41,552 nucleotides of DNA, taken from assembly GCA_964577175.1 (NCBI GenBank), contig CAZNYC010000018.1:1-41552 (forward strand). Reading direction: 5' to 3'. Source of the DNA: BS750m-G62 sp964577175. Its GTDB lineage: Bacteria; Planctomycetota; Phycisphaerae; FEN-1346. The notes beneath the pieces were generated by a model, which worked only from the letters and a program-made list of their open reading frames with translations, was not told where the DNA came from and ran no database searches. The position numbers and the translations under genes are program-made. This document shows, one piece after another, positions 15,887 through 23,415 of this stretch (positions within the stretch are counted from its first letter, which is position 1; each line of letters opens with the position of its first letter).

Positions 15887-17239
15887 ATGTCCACCACACG
15901 CCGCAGGTTCCTGAAACACCTCGCCGCCGCCGGTGCGGCGGCACCGATGATCGTCCCGGCGTTCGCGCGGGGCGCCTCGCCCAGCGAGACCGTCCTCGTG
16001 GGGTCGGTGGGCGTCGGCGGAAAGGGGCGGAGCGATTCCAATAACGCCGCCAAACAGCCGAACACCCGCCTCATCGCCTTCGCGGACGTCGACGCCCGCC
16101 AATCCGGCGGCCGCGGCGGATACCCCCGCTCCGCCAGGCAGTGGCCCGAGGCCAAAGGCTTCGTCGACTGGCGGAAGATGCTCGACGCCGTCGGCAAGGA
16201 CCTCGACGCCCTGACCGTCTCCACGCCGGACCACATGCACGCGCCGGTCACGGTGACGGCCCTTCGCATGGGCATCGGGTGCTACACGCAGAAGCCGCTG
16301 ACGCGGACCATCTACGAGGCCCGCCGCCTGACCCAGGCCGCCGCCGAGGCCAAGGTCGCCACACAGATGGGCAATCAGCACCATAACAGCATACGGTACC
16401 GGCTGCTGGTCCACTACATCCGCGAGGGGGCCATCGGCAAGGTCAAGGAGGCCCACGCCTGGTCGAACCGCCCCATCTGGCCGCAGGGCATCAAGCGGCC
16501 GGACGGCGCCGACCCCGTGCCGGACGGCTTCCACTGGGACCTCTGGCTGGGCGTGGCGCCCGATCGCCCCTATAAGAAGGACGTGTACCACCCGTTCAAG
16601 TGGCGGGGATGGTACGACTTCGGCGCCGGGGCGCTGGGCGACATGGGCTGCCACATCATCGACCCGGTGGTCTGGGCGCTGGACCTCGGCCCGGCCCTCA
16701 GTGTCCGGTACGATGGGCCGCCGCCCATGCCCGAGACGTTCCCCAAGGAGGAAACGCTGACCTACCGCTTCGAGGGGACGAAGTACACCGAGGGCGAGGA
16801 GGTCACGATGAAATGGTACGACGGCGGCCGCAAGCCCCCCGAGGACCTCGTTGCGCTGCCCAAAGGCATGAAGGGCCTGCCGAAACAGGGGACGCTCTTC
16901 ATCGGCACGAAGGGATCCGTCCTCACGCCGCACCCCGGCGGCGGGCCGATGCTCCTGCCCCGCGAGCAGTACGCCGATTACGAAAAGCCCAAACTCCCGT
17001 CCGTCGACCACAGCGGCCAGTGGATCGATGCGATCCGCGGCAAGGGCGAGACGACCTCCTCCTTCGCCTACGCCGGCCCGATGACCGAGACCGTCCTGAT
17101 GGGCGTGGTGGCCTCGCGCGTGCCGGGCGAGACGCTCGAGTGGGACGCCGCCGCCCTGAAGTTCAGCAATTCCGCCAAGGCCACCGCCTACGTCAAGGAG
17201 GAGTACCGGAAGGGCTGGGAGGTGGCCGGCCTCTCCTGA
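15887..17239 (+). CDS. Tat-exported Gfo/Idh/MocA family oxidoreductase 2
   Basis: A 450-residue member of the family with a textbook Tat leader (TTRRRFLKHLAAAGAAA, about residues 3-19). The nucleotide loop reads GSVGVGGKG. The motif that is normally EKP reads TQKPL here, with Lys136 kept but the preceding Glu replaced by Gln. This belongs to a subtype with the FGAGALGDMGCHIIDP segment and an extended C-terminal domain (GTKGSVLTPHPGG...). AAAGG lies five to six bases before the ATG. It probably shares a transcript with oxidoreductase 1. The Lys retention argues for an intact dehydrogenase or lyase-like redox enzyme; the substrate is unknown. Confidence 0.9.
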   Translation: MSTTRRRFLKHLAAAGAAAPMIVPAFARGASPSETVLVGSVGVGGKGRSDSNNAAKQPNTRLIAFADVDARQSGGRGGYPRSARQWPEAKGFVDWRKMLDAVGKDLDALTVSTPDHMHAPVTVTALRMGIGCYTQKPLTRTIYEARRLTQAAAEAKVATQMGNQHHNSIRYRLLVHYIREGAIGKVKEAHAWSNRPIWPQGIKRPDGADPVPDGFHWDLWLGVAPDRPYKKDVYHPFKWRGWYDFGAGALGDMGCHIIDPVVWALDLGPALSVRYDGPPPMPETFPKEETLTYRFEGTKYTEGEEVTMKWYDGGRKPPEDLVALPKGMKGLPKQGTLFIGTKGSVLTPHPGGGPMLLPREQYADYEKPKLPSVDHSGQWIDAIRGKGETTSSFAYAGPMTETVLMGVVASRVPGETLEWDAAALKFSNSAKATAYVKEEYRKGWEVAGLS

Positions 17240-17265
17240 GCACCGCCGCCTGGGCCGGGTGGCCC

Positions 17266-17293
17266 TTGGCTTCGTCCGCCGCATACCTATAAT
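17266..17293 (+). promoter_or_regulatory. Promoter of the first propeller fusion gene
   Basis: TTGGCT (17266-17271), a 16-base spacer, and a perfect TATAAT (17288-17293). It lies in the 123-base gap after oxidoreductase 2, 69 bases before the chosen ATG. Confidence 0.6.
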
Positions 17294-17362
17294 GGAGGGT
17301 GCACCGTGGCGAGGCACGTCGCCGCCCGCACGGAAGCCCTCGTTTCCAGGGAGGAGTCTTCG

Positions 17363-20300
17363 ATGAGACGCTGCTCGCCCGCTCCCCTGCCCCATGCCGT
17401 CGGACCGTGGGCAGCCGTCCTGCTGCTCGCGCTGATGTCCGCCCCGGCGCTCGGCGCGGCCGCACCGGAGAAGGAAGCCGCAGACATCCTCGAAGCGACC
17501 GGCGTCGGCGGCGGCCTCGTCGTGCACGTCGGCTGCGGCGACGGGCGGCTGACGGCAGCCTTCGGGGCGCGGGACGGCCTCATCGTCCACGGCCTCGATA
17601 CCGACCCGGCCCTCGTCGCCAAGGCCCGGGCCCACCTTGCAGAGGAGGGCCTGGGCGGCACGGCCGCCGTCGCCCGTTTCGACGGCCGCCGCCTGCCCTA
17701 CGTCGGCAACCTGGTCCGCCTGCTGGTCGTTGACGACCTGCACGGGGTGCCGATGGCCGAGGTCCTGCGCGTCCTGGCGCCCGGCGGCGTGGCCGTGATC
17801 GACGGACAGACGACCGTCAAGCCATGGCCGGCGACTATCGACCAGTGGACCCATTATCTTTATGACGCCACGAACAATGCCGTGGCCGACGACACGGCCG
17901 TCGGCCCGCCGCAGCACGTGCACTGGCTCGCCGGCCCGCGGTGGACGCGGAGCCACCACAAACTCAACAGCATCAGTTCCGTGGTGACGGCCAAGGGCCG
18001 ACTTTTCACCATCGTGGACGAAGCCACCGCCGCGAACATGAACGTGCCCGGCAAGTGGGCCCTGGTGGCCCGCGACGCCTTCAGCGGCGCCACCCTCTGG
18101 CGGAAACCGATGGCGTCCTGGGCGTGGTACAAGATCGGCTTCCGCCGCGGGCCGGCGCAGGTCACGCGCCTGCTGGTGACCGACGGCGACCGCGTGTACG
18201 CGCCGCTCGGGCTGAACCTGCCAGTCTCGGCGATGGACGCCGCCACCGGCGGGACCCTCGCCACGTACGGTGACACGGAGGGCGCCGAGGAAATGGTCCT
18301 GGCCGGCGGCACGCTCCTCGTCCTCAAGGGCGAGCCGGTGGCCGAGCACGCCGTTCAGCACGCGGCGTTCAAGGGCCAGAAGGCGCTGCCCAACCGCAAG
18401 TCCCTCGTGGCCGTCGACACCGAGACCGGCAAGGCGCAGTGGACCTGGTCGGACGCCGACGCGCATCCCCGGCCGGAGACCCTCGCCTCCGACGGCAAGC
18501 GGGCCTACCTCCAGGTGGACGAGGCGGTCGTGTGCCTGGACCTGGCCACCGGCAAGCCGCTGTGGACCACCGGCGAGACCGGCACGGGGCCCCGCAAGAA
18601 ACTCTCGTTCGGCACGGACGTGCTCGTCGTGGCGGACGGCGTCGTCCTGTGTGCGCTGGGCGGCAACCTGACGGCCATGGACGCCGAGACGGGCGAGGTC
18701 CGGTGGACGCGGCCGGCCGGCGGCGGGGGGTTCCACGCCCCGCCCGACGTCTTCGTCATCGACGGCCTGGTGTGGCTGGGCGACCATCCGCGCGACTCCG
18801 TCGCCCCGCCGCCCGTCACGGATTTCAACCAGGCCTTCGACCTCGCCACAGGCGAGGTCCGCCGCCAGAACCAGGTCCTGGTGGACCTCCAGTCCTCCGG
18901 CCACCATCACCGCTGCTACCGCGAGAAGGCCACCACCCGGTTCATCATCACCGGCAAGCGGGGCATCGAGATGATGGACCTGGCGGATGCCCGTCACTCG
19001 CGGAACAACTGGGTGCGCGGCACGTGCCAGTACGGCATCCTGCCCGCGAACGGACTCCTGTACGCCCCGCCGCACTCGTGCGGGTGCTACATGGAGTCGA
19101 TGTTGTGGGGCTTCTACGCCCTGGCGGCGGACGAACCCGCCGTCTCGGATGCTGCCCGGCACGTGAAGGACGAAGCGAGGGTGGAGCAAGGGCCAGCGTA
19201 TGAGCAGCCAATCCGAAACCCGGCATCTGAAATCCGAAATCGTGAGGCCTGGCCCACCTACCGCCACGACCCCCTCCGCTCCGGCGTGGCCGGCACGGAC
19301 CTGCCCGCCGACCTGAAGCCGGCCTGGCAGGCGGACGTGGGCGGCCGGCTTACGCAACCCGTCATCGCCGACGGCCTGGCGGTCGTCGCCGCCGAGGACA
19401 CCCATCGCGTGGTCGCCCTCGACGCCGCGACGGGCGAGGTCCGCTGGTCGCATACGGCGGGCGGGCGGATCGATTCCCCGCCCACCCTCCACGACGGCCG
19501 CGTCCTCTTCGGCTCGGCCGACGGGCGGGTCACGTGCCTGCGGCTCTCGGACGGCGACCTCGTGTGGCAATTCATGGCCGCCCCCGCCGACCTCCGCACC
19601 GTCGCGATGGACCAGGTGGAATCGCTCTGGCCCGTCCACGGCAGCGTCCTCGTGCTGCCCGGCGCAGGCGACGGCGGCACGGCCGTGGCATACGTCTCGG
19701 CGGGACGGTCCACGTGGCTGGACGGCGGCATCCACCTGTACGCCCTCGACCCGGCAACGGGGCGCGTCCTGCACCGGACCCGTTTCCGAACGGATGACCC
19801 GGAGTTCCGCGGCGGTAAAGACAAGGCCGACGACGCCCACCAGAGGCGCATCGCCCAGAACACGACCGACTACAAAACGTTCCTCCAGAGCGACCGCAGC
19901 GACGCGTTCTCGATGGCCGGCGGCGCCATCTCCGACGTGCTCGTCAGCAACGGGACGGACGTGTTCCTGCACCACGTGCGGTTCGGGTCGGACCTGGCGC
20001 GGCGCGAGGCGATGGGCCGGCACCTCTTCTCCACCTCCAGCCTGCTCGACGATGCAGAGAACCACCGCTCGCACTGGGTCCTGGGGACGGGCGACTTCAG
20101 CCGCATCCCCGTCGCCTACTCCTGGATCGTGAACCGCCCGACCCGCCGGTCGCCGGGCATCGCCGTCCCGACGGGGATCACGATGATCTTCACGGACGGG
20201 GCCGTGTGGGGCGTCCAGCGCAAGGGCGACGCCAACGGGCGGTACCGCCTCTTTCGAGGCCCGAACGCGCCGTTCTCGCCCGACGAAAAGGAGCACCTGC

Positions 20301-20632
20301 CCGACTTCCGCGAGCGGGAGAAAGGCAAGAAGGGCGATATGCGGTCCTACGAGTGGACACACGACCTGCCCATCCGTCCCCGGGCCATGCTGAAGGCCGG
20401 CGAGCGGCTCGTCCTGGGCGCCTGGCCCGTCGAGGTCCCCGGCGACGACCCCCACGCCGCCTATGAAGGCCGCCTCGGCGGCAGCCTGTGGCTCGTCTCG
20501 GCCGAGGACGGCACCCGGACGGGCGAGATCGCGCTCGAGGACCCGGTGGTCTGGGACGGCCTGGCCGCCGCCCACGGTCGGCTGTACGTTGCGACGGCGT
20601 CCGGCCGGGTGCTTTGCTTCGGGGCGGAGTAG
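17363..20632 (+). CDS. Exported SAM-methyltransferase-like/PQQ-propeller fusion protein 1
   Basis: A 1089-residue protein in three parts. First, a signal peptide (about 1-33, AAVLLLALMSAPALGA). Second, a Rossmann-like domain (about 36-150) with methyltransferase motifs VHVGCGDGRL (54-63), GLDTD (77-81) and RVLAPGGVAVI (136-146). Third, PQQ-type beta-propeller repeats (LDAATGEVRW, MDAETGEVRWT), apparently two blades sets split by a linker near 610-628. A signature TIDQWTHYLYDATNN (158-172) joins the first two parts. The second propeller opens WPTYRHDPLRSG (630). Cys-rich GTCQYG and SCGCY are shared with the paralogue at 36788. The ATG follows GGGAGGAG. Export implies a periplasmic or surface role; whether the Rossmann domain binds SAM is unproven. 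Confidence 0.85.
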   Translation: MRRCSPAPLPHAVGPWAAVLLLALMSAPALGAAAPEKEAADILEATGVGGGLVVHVGCGDGRLTAAFGARDGLIVHGLDTDPALVAKARAHLAEEGLGGTAAVARFDGRRLPYVGNLVRLLVVDDLHGVPMAEVLRVLAPGGVAVIDGQTTVKPWPATIDQWTHYLYDATNNAVADDTAVGPPQHVHWLAGPRWTRSHHKLNSISSVVTAKGRLFTIVDEATAANMNVPGKWALVARDAFSGATLWRKPMASWAWYKIGFRRGPAQVTRLLVTDGDRVYAPLGLNLPVSAMDAATGGTLATYGDTEGAEEMVLAGGTLLVLKGEPVAEHAVQHAAFKGQKALPNRKSLVAVDTETGKAQWTWSDADAHPRPETLASDGKRAYLQVDEAVVCLDLATGKPLWTTGETGTGPRKKLSFGTDVLVVADGVVLCALGGNLTAMDAETGEVRWTRPAGGGGFHAPPDVFVIDGLVWLGDHPRDSVAPPPVTDFNQAFDLATGEVRRQNQVLVDLQSSGHHHRCYREKATTRFIITGKRGIEMMDLADARHSRNNWVRGTCQYGILPANGLLYAPPHSCGCYMESMLWGFYALAADEPAVSDAARHVKDEARVEQGPAYEQPIRNPASEIRNREAWPTYRHDPLRSGVAGTDLPADLKPAWQADVGGRLTQPVIADGLAVVAAEDTHRVVALDAATGEVRWSHTAGGRIDSPPTLHDGRVLFGSADGRVTCLRLSDGDLVWQFMAAPADLRTVAMDQVESLWPVHGSVLVLPGAGDGGTAVAYVSAGRSTWLDGGIHLYALDPATGRVLHRTRFRTDDPEFRGGKDKADDAHQRRIAQNTTDYKTFLQSDRSDAFSMAGGAISDVLVSNGTDVFLHHVRFGSDLARREAMGRHLFSTSSLLDDAENHRSHWVLGTGDFSRIPVAYSWIVNRPTRRSPGIAVPTGITMIFTDGAVWGVQRKGDANGRYRLFRGPNAPFSPDEKEHLPDFREREKGKKGDMRSYEWTHDLPIRPRAMLKAGERLVLGAWPVEVPGDDPHAAYEGRLGGSLWLVSAEDGTRTGEIALEDPVVWDGLAAAHGRLYVATASGRVLCFGAE

Positions 20633-20725
20633 CGTCCGCTCCGCGCCGCGCGGCGGGTCTGCCCGCTTCGCCGAAGCCCGGCTCCGGTTCTCCGGGTTCG
20701 CACTACAACGCTAAGTCCGCATTTT

Positions 20726-20753
20726 GCGCGGTGGGTCTCCGCACCCACCGCGC
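20726..20753. repeat. P1 palindromic repeat, copy 4
   Basis: GCGCGGTGGG pairs perfectly with CCCACCGCGC around TCTCCGCA. It lies 94 bases past the stop codon of propeller fusion protein 1. Confidence 0.75.
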
Positions 20754-20775
20754 TCGAAAGGGTGTTTTTGGGGCT

Positions 20776-20927
20776 GCGCGGCGGGTATCCCTCGGCTACG
20801 CTCGGAGTTTGTGACTTTATTTCTGCGTGGCTCAACGAACCGCCCCGACGCCCTCGAAAACTGCGGTCCCAAGAGCCGAAGCCCAATAAGGTCACAAACT
20901 CTCGGGACAGGCTCAGACCCGCCGCGC
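20776..20927. mobile_element. MITE-like element with interrupted terminal inverted repeats
   Basis: The left arm starts GCGCGGCGGGT and continues to GAGTTTGTGAC then TTTATT. The right arm, read in reverse complement, starts GCGCGGCGGGT and also reaches GAGTTTGTGAC then CTTATT. The arms match at the outer 11 and inner 11 bases with divergent sequence between. The centre (about 63 bases) has no coding potential. Length, terminal repeats and lack of genes suggest a non-autonomous element or a paired REP sequence. The outer ends match P1 arms. Confidence 0.5.
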
Positions 20928-21238
20928 TACCATCCGAACTTAACGTGCTATAGTCCCCACGCGGTTCGCACGGATGGTTTTGGGACGTCGCGAAAGCATG
21001 GCACCCGGCCCGGCGAACGTCCGATAACGCGGCGTCTGGGCCAATCCGCGGCCGCGGCCATCTTCCCATCTTCTCTAGCTTTCCCGGAATCCCGGAAAAT
21101 GTGTCGTTTCACAAACCCTTGCGCCGATAAGTCTCGTGGGAATGCGGCGATGGAGGGGCTTCGACCGGACCCCCGCCCGGCTGTCCCGCCGGGGGCGCAT
21201 GCCGCACGGGGAAGGACCCGACGTTCAGAGGGGGCGCT

Positions 21239-23083
21239 ATGGCTGACGAGCACCAACCGGCACCCGGGTTCATGCAGCGTCTGCGCCGACTCCTTCGCGA
21301 CGACTTGCACCTGACGTCCGTTGGGTTCGGGTTCACGGCCATCCTGCTGACGGCGATGGCCGCCGCCACCTGGTGGGCGGGGCGAACCCAGGACGCGTCC
21401 CTGCTCCAGTCTCGCGCCGAACGGGTCCGCGCCGTGGGCGCGACCCTGGCGCGGAGCGCCGAGGTGCTGCTGGCCCACGGCCGGTTGAACCGAACCCGCC
21501 GGCTGGTCGTCCAGACGGCCCGGGAAGCGGACCTTTCGCGCTGCCGGCTGCTGCTGCCAGGCGGGGATGTCGTGGCGGACGCCCGGCCCGAGGCGATCAC
21601 GCAGCCCCACCTGCCGCCGTCCTGGAACGGGGACGGCCCCCCGCCGCGACCCGACGCCGAGAGCCTCGCCCACACGTTCACTATCACGGTGCCGGACCGG
21701 GGGACGCTGCTGCTCCAGGTGGCGGCGGACCCTGACCCGGCGGCGGAAACGTTCTGGCAGACGCGGGCCGGCATCGGGGCCGTCTGCGTCCTGGCGCTGA
21801 TCACCCTGGTTCTGATGCACCGCCACTTCCGCAAGACCTTCCGCGGCATCTGGGCCGTACGCCGCGCGCTGCTGGCACACCGCGACGGCCAGGTGGCCCC
21901 GGAGGCGCTGAAGGTCCACGCCGGCTGGGGCGCCGAAGCCGAGGCATGGAACAGCCTGATGGACCAGATGGAACGGACGAAACGTCGCACGGCGCTGGCG
22001 CAGACGGAAGAGTCGCTCCGGCAGCGGCAGCAGGGCCCGAACGACCTCTCGGCGGCGTGCGACGCCCTCTCGCAGGGGCTCATTCTCGTCGACGGTCACT
22101 GCCGAGCCCGGTACCTGAACAGCGCCGCCGCCGTACTGCTCCAGGTCAGCCGCGAGGAGACCGAAGACGCGGCCATCGCCGACATTCTCCAGGAGAAGGA
22201 GGTGGTCGAGGCGGTCCGCCAGGCGACCCGCCGGCCGATGCAGCGCCGGCAGATTTTCGAGGTCGAGCGGTCCGGCGCCCCCGGTCGCGTCCTCCTCCGG
22301 TTCATCGTGCGGCCGGTGCGGCGGGAGGACTCGGCCGTTGCCATGGTCGTCATCGAGGACATCACCCAGCAGCGCGTGGCCCAGGACGCCCGCAACACCT
22401 TCCTCGCCCAGGCCACTCACGAGTTGCGGACGCCGCTGACAAACATCCGCGCCTGCGCCGAAATGGGATTGGAGGACGGCAAGGAGGATCCGGCCATCCA
22501 GGCGGGCTGCCTCAGCACCATCACCCAGGAGGCGTGCCGCCTGGAACGCATCGTCGGGGACATTCTGTCCGCGTCGGAGATCGAGGCGGGATCGCTCCGC
22601 CTGAACACCGACGACGTCCGGGTGGAGGATCTGATGGCCTCCCTGGAGGCGGACTACGAGGCCCAGGCGCGGGAGAAGCAGATTTCGCTGACGTTCGACC
22701 TGCCGCCCAAACTCCCCGTCCTGCGGGGCGACCGGGAGAAGATCGCCCTCGGGTTCCACAACCTCATCGGCAACGCCCTGAAGTACACGCCGGAAGGCGG
22801 GGCCGTCACCGTCCGTGTGGACGTGGAGGACGGGCAACTCGTGGCCCAGGTCATCGACACGGGCATCGGCATGACCGAGGAAGACTGCCGTCGCGTGTTC
22901 GAGAAGTTCTACCGCAGCCCGGACCGCCGGGTGACGCAGGTGACCGGTTCCGGCCTCGGCCTGGGCATCGCGCGCGAGGTCATCCGCATGCACGGCGGCG
23001 ACATCACCGTCGAGTCCGAACCGGACCAGGGCAGCACCTTCACCCTGACCCTGCCGGTTGCGGAGGGAGTGGCGGTCGCGTGA
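21239..23083 (+). CDS. Membrane-bound PAS sensor histidine kinase
   Basis: A 614-residue kinase. Transmembrane helices at about 27-47 and 177-196 flank an extracytoplasmic sensor domain of roughly 130 residues. A PAS domain (about 267-380) is followed by HisKA with the phospho-acceptor in ATHELRTPL (His394) and a HATPase domain with GNALKYTP (N-box, about 511), DTGIGM, FEKFYR and GSGLGLGI (about 571). All catalytic boxes are intact. The stop overlaps the GTG of the STAS gene by four bases, so the kinase leads a secretion/pilus operon by translational coupling. No cognate response regulator is in the window. It probably adjusts assembly or use of the platform encoded downstream; that is inference. 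Confidence 0.92.
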   Translation: MADEHQPAPGFMQRLRRLLRDDLHLTSVGFGFTAILLTAMAAATWWAGRTQDASLLQSRAERVRAVGATLARSAEVLLAHGRLNRTRRLVVQTAREADLSRCRLLLPGGDVVADARPEAITQPHLPPSWNGDGPPPRPDAESLAHTFTITVPDRGTLLLQVAADPDPAAETFWQTRAGIGAVCVLALITLVLMHRHFRKTFRGIWAVRRALLAHRDGQVAPEALKVHAGWGAEAEAWNSLMDQMERTKRRTALAQTEESLRQRQQGPNDLSAACDALSQGLILVDGHCRARYLNSAAAVLLQVSREETEDAAIADILQEKEVVEAVRQATRRPMQRRQIFEVERSGAPGRVLLRFIVRPVRREDSAVAMVVIEDITQQRVAQDARNTFLAQATHELRTPLTNIRACAEMGLEDGKEDPAIQAGCLSTITQEACRLERIVGDILSASEIEAGSLRLNTDDVRVEDLMASLEADYEAQAREKQISLTFDLPPKLPVLRGDREKIALGFHNLIGNALKYTPEGGAVTVRVDVEDGQLVAQVIDTGIGMTEEDCRRVFEKFYRSPDRRVTQVTGSGLGLGIAREVIRMHGGDITVESEPDQGSTFTLTLPVAEGVAVA

Positions 23084-23415
23084 ACATCGCCGAACAGGAA
23101 TGCGGCGCCGTACGGGTCCTGAAGCCGGAGGGCCCGCTCACGGACCAGGGAGCCGAGGACCTCAAGGCCCGCATCGACGGGCTGGTCGGCGGCGGCCTGG
23201 GGCGGTGCATCGTCGACGCTTCCGCCATCCAGTACGCCGACAGCCGCGGCCTGGAGGTCCTGGTGGAAGTGAACGAGGAGATCGCCCGGACCGGCCATCC
23301 GCTGAAACTGTGCGGCGTCAACGAGACGCTCCGCCAGGTGCTGGAACTGACGGGCCTGGCGGCCCAGTTCGAGTTCTTTGCCGACGCGAACAGTGCGGTC
23401 AGGAGTTTCCTGTGA
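23080..23415 (+). CDS. STAS-domain protein (anti-sigma factor antagonist type)
   Basis: A 111-residue single STAS domain. The conserved loop reads ADSRGLEVL, where Ser55 aligns with the Ser that is phosphorylated in SpoIIAA-type antagonists. The strand/helix order (VRVLKPEGPLT, then CIVDAS, then LKLCGV) fits the fold. The GTG start overlaps the kinase stop as GTGA, and its own stop overlaps the next gene in the same way. No anti-sigma kinase or PP2C phosphatase is adjacent, so it may be a scaffold or partner-switch component for the upstream kinase or for the GspE ATPase. Family is secure; the partner is unknown. Confidence 0.88.
   Translation: MNIAEQECGAVRVLKPEGPLTDQGAEDLKARIDGLVGGGLGRCIVDASAIQYADSRGLEVLVEVNEEIARTGHPLKLCGVNETLRQVLELTGLAAQFEFFADANSAVRSFL

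Larger units (their letters stand above)
20633..21238. other. Repeat-rich intergenic region before the kinase operon
   Basis: About 600 bases with no convincing coding sequence. It holds a P1 hairpin (20726-20753), a 152-base inverted-repeat element (20776-20927) and, just beyond it, a lone TATAGT (20949-20954) without a clear -35 box. The promoter for the histidine kinase operon should lie here. Confidence 0.55.

Noticed and set aside
19210..19241. Iterated CCGAAATC sequence considered as a CRISPR or plasmid iteron array
   Set aside because: There are only two or three degenerate units, inside an open reading frame, with no spacers and no replication gene nearby.
15569..20575. A 1668-codon open frame on the minus strand opposite oxidoreductase 1, oxidoreductase 2 and propeller protein 1
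   Set aside because: It is antisense to three genes with clear domains, ribosome-binding sites and promoters. The translation has no recognisable domain and is rich in Arg, Gly, Ala and Val, as expected for a shadow frame in GC-rich DNA.
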